Assembly (NCBI RefSeq): GCF_016411865.1
Contig: NZ_JAEKJA010000010.1
Coordinates: 62,001-126,000, forward strand
DNA length: 64,000 nt
Reading direction: 5' to 3'
DNA from: Acuticoccus mangrovi
GTDB taxonomy: Bacteria > Pseudomonadota > Alphaproteobacteria > Rhizobiales > Amorphaceae
How positions within the stretch are numbered: the first letter of the stretch is position 1; the number at the start of each line of letters is the position of its first letter. Under the pieces are notes generated by a model. That model searched no databases. It was given only the letters and a program-made list of their open reading frames with translations, and was not told where the DNA came from. Position numbers and translations under genes: made by a program. Below, piece by piece: positions 10,815 to 17,806 of the stretch.

Positions 10815-11758
10815 GCGCGGCCCGCGAGGCGATCCGCCGCGGCAAGGCAGGCGCGCGCGAGGGCGATCCGGTCTTCGAGCGTCACCATCATGGTCTTGGC
10901 GACCGCCATGCGCGGGTCGGTCGCCTCGGCGGCGTCCCTTTCGTCGAGGAGCAGAAGATCGACGAGGTCGCCGTAGTGAGCGAGGATCGTCGCGCTGGTG
11001 CGGGCGTGGCCGAGCTCGTCCATCATCTTGGCGAGCGGCCCCTTCACCGCATCGCCGCCGACGAGCGGCGACACCGCGATGGTGGGCGCCTTCGCCGTCG
11101 CCAGCGCGTAGCGTAGCCCCGGGATCGCCAGCATCGGATCGATGGAGAGGTAGGGGTTGGACGGGCAGAGGATGATCGCGGCGAGGTCCGGCGCGTTGAG
11201 CGCGGCCTTTACCTCGGGCGTCGGCTCGGCCTCGTCGGCGGCGTGATAGCGTAGCGTCCGCACCACCGGCGCGCAGCGCAGCCCCACGAAGTAGCGCTGG
11301 AAGGGGAGGACCCCCTCGTCGGTCTCGACGACGGTCGGCACGTGGGCGTCGGTCGCCGGCAGGATCGCCGGGGCGATGCCGAGGGCACGGGCGAAGGCGG
11401 CGGTGATCTCGGTGGGTCGGGCGCCGGCGGCGAGCCGGGCGGTGCGCACCGCATGCATCGCGAGGTCGGTGTCGCCGAGGTTGAACCAGGTCTCGCCGCC
11501 GAGCTCGCCGACCGCCTCCATGAAGCGCCACGTCTCCTCGTTGCGCCCCCAGCCGGTGGCGGGATTGACGCGGCCGGAGAGGGTGTAGAGCACGGTGTCG
11601 ACGTCGGGCGAGACGGCGAGGCCGAAATGGCGGAAGTCGTCGCCTACGTTGACGATGATGGAGAGCTTCTTCGCGGGCACCACGTGGCTGAGGCCGAGTG
11701 CCAGCTTCGCCCCACCGATCCCGCCGCAGAGGGCGACGACCGAGCCGCGGCCGCTCAA
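10811..11758 (-). CDS. cofD: 2-phospho-L-lactate transferase (LPPG:FO transferase)
   Basis: CofD joins the activated phospho-acid to FO, forming F420-0 or dehydro-F420-0. The 315-residue protein begins with ALCGGIGGAKLALGL, the diagnostic CofD glycine loop, and contains NPYLSIDPMLAIPG and SPLVGGDAVKGP further on, which are typical of the family. The start is a TTG overlapping the cofE stop as TTGA; no ATG or GTG lies between it and the glycine loop. The 3' end overlaps cofC (ATGA). The whole biosynthesis set is thus translationally chained. Confidence 0.94.
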   Translation of the reverse strand: MSGRGSVVALCGGIGGAKLALGLSHVVPAKKLSIIVNVGDDFRHFGLAVSPDVDTVLYTLSGRVNPATGWGRNEETWRFMEAVGELGGETWFNLGDTDLAMHAVRTARLAAGARPTEITAAFARALGIAPAILPATDAHVPTVVETDEGVLPFQRYFVGLRCAPVVRTLRYHAADEAEPTPEVKAALNAPDLAAIILCPSNPYLSIDPMLAIPGLRYALATAKAPTIAVSPLVGGDAVKGPLAKMMDELGHARTSATILAHYGDLVDLLLLDERDAAEATDPRMAVAKTMMVTLEDRIALARACLAAADRLAGRA

Positions 11759-12513
11759 CGGAAGAGGTCCTGGCCGGCCGGGCGCAGGCCGTCGCGCGCG
11801 CCTTGATGGGTGGGCGTCCAGTCGAGGCCGCGCACCACGACGGCGGGGCGGCCCTCGGCGCCTTCGCCCATCACCAGCACCCCGGCGGCGGCGACCGAGT
11901 CGGCGAACGCCACCTCCGTCACCTCGAGGCGCCGGCCGTCGCGGTCGGCCTCGCCGCGGCGATCGAGGAGCATCGCGGGTCCGGCGACGCCGATCGCGAC
12001 GCCCGTCGTGCCCATCCGCCACGGCCGGCCGAAGGAATCGGACACGATCACGCCGATCTCGCTGCCCGTCGCGGCGGCGATGCCCTCGCGCAGCGCCGCG
12101 GCGCTCGCGTCCGGATCCTCCGGCAGGAGCAGGATCATGTCGGCGTCGCCGCCGATATTGGACCGGTCGATGCCGGCATTCGCCATGATGTGTCCCAAGC
12201 GGTGCTCCACCACCATCAGCCCCGGCCGCGTGCGCAGCGTGCCGACGCTCTCCGAAAGGATCGCCTCCACGAGGCGCGCATCCTTCTGCGTCACCTCGGC
12301 AAGGCGCGCAGCGTCCGCCGAGGGGGCGAGGGCGGAGAGCGGCAGCAGCCGGCCTTCCGCCTTCGACACGATCTTCTGGGCGACGACCAGAATGTCGCCA
12401 TCCTGGAATGCGACGGCTTCGCGGTCGGCGGCGTCGAGGATCTCGGCGACGAGATCCGTCCCGCTGGTGATCGTGGGCAGAGTGTTGAGCCCGATGAGGC
12501 TGACAGATGTCAT
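11755..12513 (-). CDS. cofE: Coenzyme F420-0:L-glutamate ligase
   Basis: CofE adds gamma-linked glutamates to F420-0 using GTP. The protein has 252 residues, the size of a stand-alone CofE. It lacks the C-terminal flavin reductase domain found in mycobacterial FbiB. Recognisable segments are VVAQKIVSKAEGR, the catalytic-site region EHRLGHIMANAGID, and VSDSFGRPWRMGTTGVAIG. ATG 12513 is the first gene start of the cofEDC-fbiC chain, about 120 bp after fno. A stem-loop lies in that gap, so the operon may have its own promoter or may continue from pxpA-fno. Confidence 0.95.
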   Translation of the reverse strand: MTSVSLIGLNTLPTITSGTDLVAEILDAADREAVAFQDGDILVVAQKIVSKAEGRLLPLSALAPSADAARLAEVTQKDARLVEAILSESVGTLRTRPGLMVVEHRLGHIMANAGIDRSNIGGDADMILLLPEDPDASAAALREGIAAATGSEIGVIVSDSFGRPWRMGTTGVAIGVAGPAMLLDRRGEADRDGRRLEVTEVAFADSVAAAGVLVMGEGAEGRPAVVVRGLDWTPTHQGARDGLRPAGQDLFR

Positions 12514-12562
12514 GCGCGCTCGCTGGTCGGACCGACTGCCCGGCACGTCGCCGCGCGGCGCG

Positions 12563-12597
12563 GATCCCTGAAGCATTCTAACGACGGTTCAGGGATC
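12563..12597. other. Inverted repeat between fno and cofE
   Basis: GATCCCTGAA (12563-12572) and TTCAGGGATC (12588-12597) form a perfect 10-bp inverted repeat with a 15-base centre. On the minus strand it lies 50-84 bases upstream of the cofE start and 35 bases after the fno stop. It has no T tract, so it could be an operator, an mRNA processing or stability hairpin, or a weak terminator. Confidence 0.45.
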
Positions 12598-12632
12598 GCG
12601 CCGGCGGCCTGCGGGGTCAAGGGGCTAGGCCC

Positions 12633-13304
12633 TCACGCCTCGCCGAGGCCGGTGATGCGAATGCCCGCACCCTCGGCCACCTTGTAGCGCTTGTTGATGG
12701 CGATCAGCACCGAGGTGAGCGCTTCTGCCGCCGCCGAGTTGTCGAGCACGCCGCCGTGCAGGCCGCGCAGGCCGATGGCGTTGGCGAGGTCGACCACGAG
12801 CTGGCGCGCGTCGACATCGTCGCCGAACACCAGGACGTCGCACGCGACGGGGCCTTCCTCGCCAAGCTTCTTGGCGGAGACGTTGTGGAAGCCGGTGACG
12901 AGGCGCACGCCCTCGCCGAGCGCCTTCGCCGCGCGCTGGGCGGCCGAGCCTTCCGGCGGAAGCTGCACCCGCGCCACCTTGGGGGGGACCAGCGGCACCG
13001 TGGTGTCGACCACCACCTTGCCGCCGACCATCGGGGCGATCGCGGCGAGGGTGTCGGCCTGGCTCGCGAACGGCACGGTGACGACGACCATCTCCCCGGC
13101 GGCGGCCGCGGCGGCGTTCTCCAGGCCGACGACGTCGGCGTCCGGCACCGTCTCGCGCAGCGCGGCGGCGGCGGCCTCGGCCTTCTGCGCGGTGCGCGAG
13201 CCGATCACCACGGGGCAGCCGGCCCGGGCGGCGCGGATCGCGAGCCCGCCGCCGAGCGCCCCGGTGCCGCCGACGATCGCCAGCGGCTTCGGAAACTCGC
13301 TCAC
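12633..13304 (-). CDS. fno: NADPH-dependent F420 reductase (F420:NADP oxidoreductase)
   Basis: Fno exchanges hydride between NADP(H) and F420, setting the pool of reduced F420 for LLM-type enzymes. The 223-residue protein opens with the Rossmann motif IVGGTGALGGGLAIRAARAG and has VIGSRT at the end of the next strand, an arrangement used by Fno to bind NADP phosphate. The segment TGFHNVSAKKL near residue 140 is also typical of the family. GTG 13304 overlaps the pxpA stop as GTGA, so it is translationally coupled to a 5-oxoprolinase subunit gene, an unusual pairing. Confidence 0.9.
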   Translation of the reverse strand: MSEFPKPLAIVGGTGALGGGLAIRAARAGCPVVIGSRTAQKAEAAAAALRETVPDADVVGLENAAAAAAGEMVVVTVPFASQADTLAAIAPMVGGKVVVDTTVPLVPPKVARVQLPPEGSAAQRAAKALGEGVRLVTGFHNVSAKKLGEEGPVACDVLVFGDDVDARQLVVDLANAIGLRGLHGGVLDNSAAAEALTSVLIAINKRYKVAEGAGIRITGLGEA

Positions 13305-14089
13305 GCCGCTTCCTTCGCGGCCATCACTTCGGGCAGCGTCACGATCTCGATGCCGGCTTCCACCATCGCGTCGCGGGCGGCGCGGGCGACGGTGATGGCG
13401 GTCGGCTCGTCGCCGTGGATGCAGAGCGAATCGAACGGCGTCGGCATCTTGGTGCCGTCGATCGCGACGATCTCCTGATCCATCACCATGCGCACGGCGC
13501 GCTCGGCGGCCACCTTCGGATCGCGGATCATCGAGTCCGGGTTCTTGCGCGAGGCGAGGTTGCCGTCGGCGGTATACTGGCGGTCGATGAAGGCCTCGCG
13601 AGCGAGCGGCACGTCGAGCTTCAGCGCGGCCTTCTCCATCTCCGAGTTGGAGAGGGCGAGGTAGTAGATCGACGGGTCCACCGTCTTGATCGCGCGGGCG
13701 ATGGCGAGCGCATATTCGGGGTCGTCGGCGGCCATGTTGTTGAGCGCGCCGTGCGGCTTCAGGTGGGTGATCTCGATGCCGGCATATTTGGCCATGCCCT
13801 TCAGCGCGCCGATCTGGTAGGCGACCATGTATTCGAGGTCGCGCGGGCTCATGTCGATGCGCCGGCGGCCGAAGCCCCACAGGTCGTTGAAGCCGGGATG
13901 CACGCCCACCGACACGCCGAGCTCCTTGGCTTGCATGCACACATCGTGCATCACGGTGGCGTCGCCGGCGTGGAAGCCGCAGGCGAGGTTGACGCTCTTG
14001 ACGATGGTCAGGATCGCCGCGTCGTCGCCGATCTGGTAGTGGCCGTAGCCTTCGCCCATGTCGGCGTTGATGTTGATGCGCGTGACCAC
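13301..14089 (-). CDS. pxpA: 5-oxoprolinase subunit A (LamB/YcsF family)
   Basis: PxpA is the ring-opening subunit of the prokaryotic ATP-dependent 5-oxoprolinase, which acts with PxpB and PxpC to turn pyroglutamate into glutamate. The 262-residue protein has the family landmarks NADMGEGYG, NLACGFHAGD and LKPHGALNN, which carry the expected metal and catalytic side chains. It is the first gene of the minus-strand unit and is coupled to fno by a GTGA overlap. pxpB and pxpC lie divergently across a 164-bp promoter region, so the complex is encoded by two divergent units. Confidence 0.93.
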   Translation of the reverse strand: MVTRININADMGEGYGHYQIGDDAAILTIVKSVNLACGFHAGDATVMHDVCMQAKELGVSVGVHPGFNDLWGFGRRRIDMSPRDLEYMVAYQIGALKGMAKYAGIEITHLKPHGALNNMAADDPEYALAIARAIKTVDPSIYYLALSNSEMEKAALKLDVPLAREAFIDRQYTADGNLASRKNPDSMIRDPKVAAERAVRMVMDQEIVAIDGTKMPTPFDSLCIHGDEPTAITVARAARDAMVEAGIEIVTLPEVMAAKEAA

Positions 14090-14130
14090 GTCCGCTCTCC
14101 TCTCGGCTGATGTCTGGTTTTTGAGCTAAG

Positions 14131-14158
14131 CGACTAGAAAATTTGCAATTTTTAGTCG
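14131..14158. promoter_or_regulatory. AT-rich imperfect palindrome in the pxpA/pxpB divergent promoter, candidate GntR operator
   Basis: CGACTA (14131-14136), G, AAAATT (14138-14143), TGC, AATTTT (14147-14152), TAGTCG (14153-14158) form a palindrome with one bulged base. It stands in a strikingly AT-rich island within GC-rich DNA, 42-69 bp upstream of pxpA and about 95 bp upstream of pxpB. The HutC-type GntR gene at the end of pxpBC is the obvious candidate to bind it; this is inference. Confidence 0.55.
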
Positions 14159-14253
14159 TGTGTTTCTATGATTAATACCATACTCTATCCCACGCCGAAA
14201 TCAAGTTCGGACAGACCTGCGGACCGGCGGCGCGGGGACATGGAAGGATTGCG

Positions 14254-14994
14254 ATGGCAGCCGACACGGTGGCGGACAAGGCCCGTTTTCTCTCCGCCGG
14301 CGACGGCGGCGTCGTGGTGGAGTTCGGCGACACCGTCGACCGTACGATTTCCGCCCGCGTGATGAAGACGGCGGAGATGATCCGCGACGCCGCGCTCGAC
14401 GGTGTCACCGAGCTCGTCCCCACATTTCGCTCCCTGTTCGTCCACTATGATCCCACGATCACCTCGGCGTCCACGATAACCGACATCATCGCCGCGATGC
14501 CGCTCGACGACGTGGAGGCGTCGGCGATGCGCCATGTGTGGCGCATCCCGGTGCTCTACGGCGGCGAGGGCGGGCCGGATCTCGCCGACGTCGCCGCCAC
14601 CGCGGGGATGAGCGAGGCGGATGCCGTCGCCCTCCATGCCGGCAGCGTCTACAACGTCTACATGCTCGGCTTCCTGCCGGGCTTCGGCTACCTCGGCGAC
14701 ACGCCGGAGCCGTTGCGGCTGCCGCGCCTGGAGACGCCGCGGGTGCGGGTGCCGGCGGGCTCGGTGGCGCTCACCGGGCAGATGACCGCGGTCTATCCCC
14801 TCGAATCGCCCGGCGGCTGGCGCCTCCTCGGCAAGACGCCGGTGCGCTTCTTCGACATTGCGGCCGAGCGGCCGGCGCTGCTCGCCCCCGGCGACGGGGT
14901 CCGCTTCGTGCCCGTCGACGACGCGGCCTACGACGACATCGCCGCCCTCTGCCGCGAGGGCCGCTACGAGGTGGAGCGGGAGGACGCGGCGTGA
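14254..14994 (+). CDS. pxpB: 5-oxoprolinase subunit B (KipI-like)
   Basis: This 246-residue subunit belongs to the allophanate hydrolase subunit 1 / KipI family. Diagnostic segments are SVYNVYMLGFLPGFGYLG, RVRVPAGSVALTGQMT and SPGGWRLLGKTP. With PxpC it is thought to phosphorylate and channel 5-oxoproline for ring opening by PxpA. It is the first gene of the plus-strand unit, coupled to pxpC by a GTGA overlap. The related family member allophanate hydrolase acts on urea derivatives, so a different cyclic amide substrate remains possible. Confidence 0.92.
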   Translation: MAADTVADKARFLSAGDGGVVVEFGDTVDRTISARVMKTAEMIRDAALDGVTELVPTFRSLFVHYDPTITSASTITDIIAAMPLDDVEASAMRHVWRIPVLYGGEGGPDLADVAATAGMSEADAVALHAGSVYNVYMLGFLPGFGYLGDTPEPLRLPRLETPRVRVPAGSVALTGQMTAVYPLESPGGWRLLGKTPVRFFDIAAERPALLAPGDGVRFVPVDDAAYDDIAALCREGRYEVEREDAA

Positions 14995-16040
14995 CCACCA
15001 TCGAGGTTGTCGAGCCGGGGCTGCAGACCACGGTGCAGGATCGCGGTCGCTTCGGCTATCAGGCGCTGGGGGTGCCGGTCTCCGGGGTGCTCGATTTCGA
15101 GGCGATGCGCCTTGCGAACGCCCTCGTCGGCAACGGCGGCGACGCGGCGGTCCTCGAGATGCGCATGGTCGGCCCCTCGCTGAAGGCGGCGGAGGGGACC
15201 GTGCGGATGGCGCTCGCCGGCAGCGAGGCGAAGCTGACGATCACCCTCGCCGACGGGGCGACGCGCACGGTCCCCGCCCACCAGGCCTTCGACCTTCCGG
15301 CGGACGCGGTGGTGAAGATCGGCCCGCTCAAGGGATCGGTCACCGCCTGCCTCGCCGTGTCGGGCGGGGTCGACGTGCCGCCGCTCTTCGGCTCGCGCGC
15401 GACCTACCTGCGCGGCCCCTTCGGCGGGCACGAAGGGCGGGCGCTGCGTGCCGGGGACCGCTTGGCGATCGGGGAGGGCGCGCCGGCCGGCCCGCCGCTC
15501 GCGGTCGAGCCGATCCCCGCGCCCGCCGGCGATACGGTGCTTCGCGTCGTCCTCGGCCCGCAGGCCGACTGGTTCACCGACAAGGGCATCGCCACCTTCC
15601 TGGAGGAACCCTACGTCATCGACGGCGCCACCGATCGGATGGGCATGCGGCTCAACGGCCCGGAGATCGAGCACGTCGGCGGCTACAATCTCGTCTCCGA
15701 CGGCATCGCGACGGGGGCGATCCAGGTGCCCGGCTCGCGGTTGCCGATCCTGCTCCTCGCCGACCATCAGACCACCGGCGGCTACCCCAAGATCGCCAAC
15801 GTGATCTCGGCGGACCTGCCGCTCGCCGGGCGGCTCGGCCCCGGAGGAGTCGTGCGTTTTGAGGCCGTGTCGGTGGCCGACGCGGAGGTGATCCGACGCG
15901 ACGCGGAAGCCGCCCTCGCTCGGCGGATCGGCGCGATGGCCCCGGCGCAAACCGCGGCCGAGCCCTCGCTCGCCGCGCTCAGCGGTGAAAACTTGATCTC
16001 CGGCGTTGTCGACGCCACTAACGTGGGTCATCCGTCGTGA
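14991..16040 (+). CDS. pxpC: 5-oxoprolinase subunit C (biotin-dependent carboxyltransferase / KipA family)
   Basis: This 349-residue subunit is the partner of PxpB. Typical segments are EVVEPGLQTTVQDRGRFG at the N-terminus, GVPVSGVLDFEAMRLAN and, toward the C-terminus, GAIQVPGSRLPILLLADHQT. GTG 14991 overlaps the pxpB stop. Its own stop overlaps the GTG of the GntR gene, so enzyme and regulator are translated as one chain. The last 50 residues form a poorly conserved, alanine-rich tail. Confidence 0.92.
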   Translation: MTTIEVVEPGLQTTVQDRGRFGYQALGVPVSGVLDFEAMRLANALVGNGGDAAVLEMRMVGPSLKAAEGTVRMALAGSEAKLTITLADGATRTVPAHQAFDLPADAVVKIGPLKGSVTACLAVSGGVDVPPLFGSRATYLRGPFGGHEGRALRAGDRLAIGEGAPAGPPLAVEPIPAPAGDTVLRVVLGPQADWFTDKGIATFLEEPYVIDGATDRMGMRLNGPEIEHVGGYNLVSDGIATGAIQVPGSRLPILLLADHQTTGGYPKIANVISADLPLAGRLGPGGVVRFEAVSVADAEVIRRDAEAALARRIGAMAPAQTAAEPSLAALSGENLISGVVDATNVGHPS

Positions 16041-16795
16041 AACGGACGCCCATCAGAGGTCAGACCATCACCGTCCCCGATTACAACCGCAGCCCGCTTC
16101 CCCGATATCTGCAGGTGGCGGCCGCCATTCGGCGGCGCATCGAGGAGGGGCATTGGGGTGCCAACGAGAAGATCGCCACCCTCGCCGCATTGGAGGACGA
16201 GTTCGCGGTGGCGCGCGTCACGGTCCGCCAGGCGGTGGAGCTCCTCGAGAACGAGGGGCTGCTGAAGCGCATCCAGGGCAAGGGCACCTTCGTGTCCGGC
16301 AACGTGGAGGACAAGCGCTGGCTGCGCCTCGACCTGCGCTGGCAGTCGCTCGCCAAGACGATCGGCGCCAACACGCCCCATTTCCTCAAGGTCGTGTCGG
16401 ACGCCGAACCCCCCTCCTTGGGGGAGGACGAAGGACGGCCGGCCGAGGAGTATCGCTATCTTGAGAGCGTGCAGTCGCGGCGCGGTGTGCCGTTCTCCTT
16501 CGCCTGCGTGCACGTCGCCGAGCATGTGGTGGCGATGGCGCCCGACCGCTTCGCCAAGGAGCCGTCGATCTCGGTGGTCGCCACCCTCGAGGGGCTCGAC
16601 GTGAAGTCGGCGCGGCAGTCCTTCGTCGTCGCGGCGGCGGACACGCGCACCGCCGATCTCCTCAAGATCGGCATCGGCTTTCCCACCGCCGACGGCCACC
16701 TCGTGGTGACCGACAGTGCCGACCGCGTGATCTACTACGGCAACATCATCTACCGCGGCGACTGCGTGCGGCTCGACATCGACCTCTTCGGGTAG
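16037..16795 (+). CDS. GntR-family transcriptional regulator, HutC subfamily (UTRA domain)
   Basis: This 252-residue DNA-binding regulator has an N-terminal winged helix-turn-helix (about residues 20-88; LPRYLQVAAAIRRRIEEGHW, then FAVARVTVRQAVELLENEGL and KRIQGKGTFV) and a C-terminal UTRA-like ligand-binding domain ending IIYRGDCVRLDIDLFG. Its GTG overlaps the pxpC stop. The position suggests local control of pxpBC and probably of divergent pxpA-fno-cof, with a metabolite of the pathway as effector. The palindrome at 14131 is a likely target. Confidence 0.88.
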   Translation: MKRTPIRGQTITVPDYNRSPLPRYLQVAAAIRRRIEEGHWGANEKIATLAALEDEFAVARVTVRQAVELLENEGLLKRIQGKGTFVSGNVEDKRWLRLDLRWQSLAKTIGANTPHFLKVVSDAEPPSLGEDEGRPAEEYRYLESVQSRRGVPFSFACVHVAEHVVAMAPDRFAKEPSISVVATLEGLDVKSARQSFVVAAADTRTADLLKIGIGFPTADGHLVVTDSADRVIYYGNIIYRGDCVRLDIDLFG

Positions 16796-16807
16796 GGCGG
16801 AGCGCGC

Positions 16808-17806
16808 TCAGGCGAGGGCGCGGCCGAGGGCGGCGATCTCGTCGGCGGCGTCGGGGCCGGAAAAGGTGAGGGCGAGCTCGGTGACGCCCGCCGCCCGATA
16901 GTCCGCGGCCCGGGCGAGGCAGTCGTCCACCGTGCCGGCGAGGGCGAAGGCATGGGCGAAGCGGCCGTCGAGCGCCCGGTCGGCCGGCTCGTCGGCGAGG
17001 CGGCGGGCCGCGTCGGCGAAGGTCTCGTCGTCGATGCCGGCGCCCTCGGTGAGCGCCGCCTTCGCCGCCGGCACTTTGGCGGCGAGCGCCCAGTAGCGCG
17101 GCACCATCGCTCCCACCGCACCGAGTGCCCGCTTCACCGCCGCGTCTCCGTCGGCACCGACGGCGGCAGGCATATATTGGACGATCGCTGCGGGCGGGCG
17201 GCTTCCCCGGGCCGCGGCCACCGTCGCGGCGAGGCCGCCGGCGAAGGCGACGGTGCACATGTTGGAGACGATCAGCCCGTCCGCCGCCTCGCCGGCGAAC
17301 TTCACCGTCAATCGGCCGCGGCCGGCGAGATAGATCGGCAGGTCCGCCCGCGCCGGGCACTCGAGCGCGACGCCGCGGGCGCTGAAGTGATCACCCGCAT
17401 GGTCCACCGTCTCGCCGGCGAGAAGGCCGCGCACGATGGCGAGCGCGTCGCGCAGGGCGGGCAGCGGCTTGTCGGGGTCGATCGCGAGCCGCCGCGTCGC
17501 CGCCGCGATGCCGGACCCGAGTCCGAGGCCGACGCGTCCGCCCGCCAACTCGTCGAGCGCGGCGATCTCCATCGCCATCATGGTGGGATGGCGGCTGTAG
17601 GGGTTGAACACGCCGGCGTTGATCGCGATGCGCGAGGTCGCCGCCGCGCAGGCCGCCGCCGCCGGCAGGATGCCGCGGGCGAAGGCGTTCTCGGCGAACC
17701 AGACGCTCGCGAAGCCCGCCGCCTCGGCGGCGCAGGCGAGCCTCACGCACTCGGCCGGGCTCATGCCTCCATCGAGGCGGATGCTGATCTTCGGCAGGGC
17801 GCTCAC
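16808..17806 (-). CDS. LLM-class F420-dependent oxidoreductase, Mer-like
   Basis: This 332-residue luciferase-superfamily TIM barrel resembles methylene-tetrahydromethanopterin-reductase-like F420 enzymes: short loops, GFASVWFAEN near residue 35, RIAINAGVFNPYSRHP and GRVGLGLGSG. GTG 17806 overlaps the stop of the molybdenum-hydroxylase large subunit (GTGA), so it is the last gene of that operon. It faces the gntR gene with 12 bp between their 3' ends. The substrate is unknown; being coupled to a hydroxylase suggests it acts on the hydroxylated product or its precursor. Confidence 0.83.
   Translation of the reverse strand: MSALPKISIRLDGGMSPAECVRLACAAEAAGFASVWFAENAFARGILPAAAACAAATSRIAINAGVFNPYSRHPTMMAMEIAALDELAGGRVGLGLGSGIAAATRRLAIDPDKPLPALRDALAIVRGLLAGETVDHAGDHFSARGVALECPARADLPIYLAGRGRLTVKFAGEAADGLIVSNMCTVAFAGGLAATVAAARGSRPPAAIVQYMPAAVGADGDAAVKRALGAVGAMVPRYWALAAKVPAAKAALTEGAGIDDETFADAARRLADEPADRALDGRFAHAFALAGTVDDCLARAADYRAAGVTELALTFSGPDAADEIAALGRALA

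Noticed and set aside
7741-10845. A single 1034-residue FbiC with a novel N-terminal domain
   Set aside because: The extra 221 codons lie in the shadow frame of cofC and have shadow composition; ATG 10182 overlaps the cofC stop and gives the normal FbiC length.
12575-12620. A sigma70 promoter for cofE (TTGACC and TAGAAT on the minus strand)
   Set aside because: The two hexamers are about 34 bp apart, twice the usual spacing, and no better pair was found.
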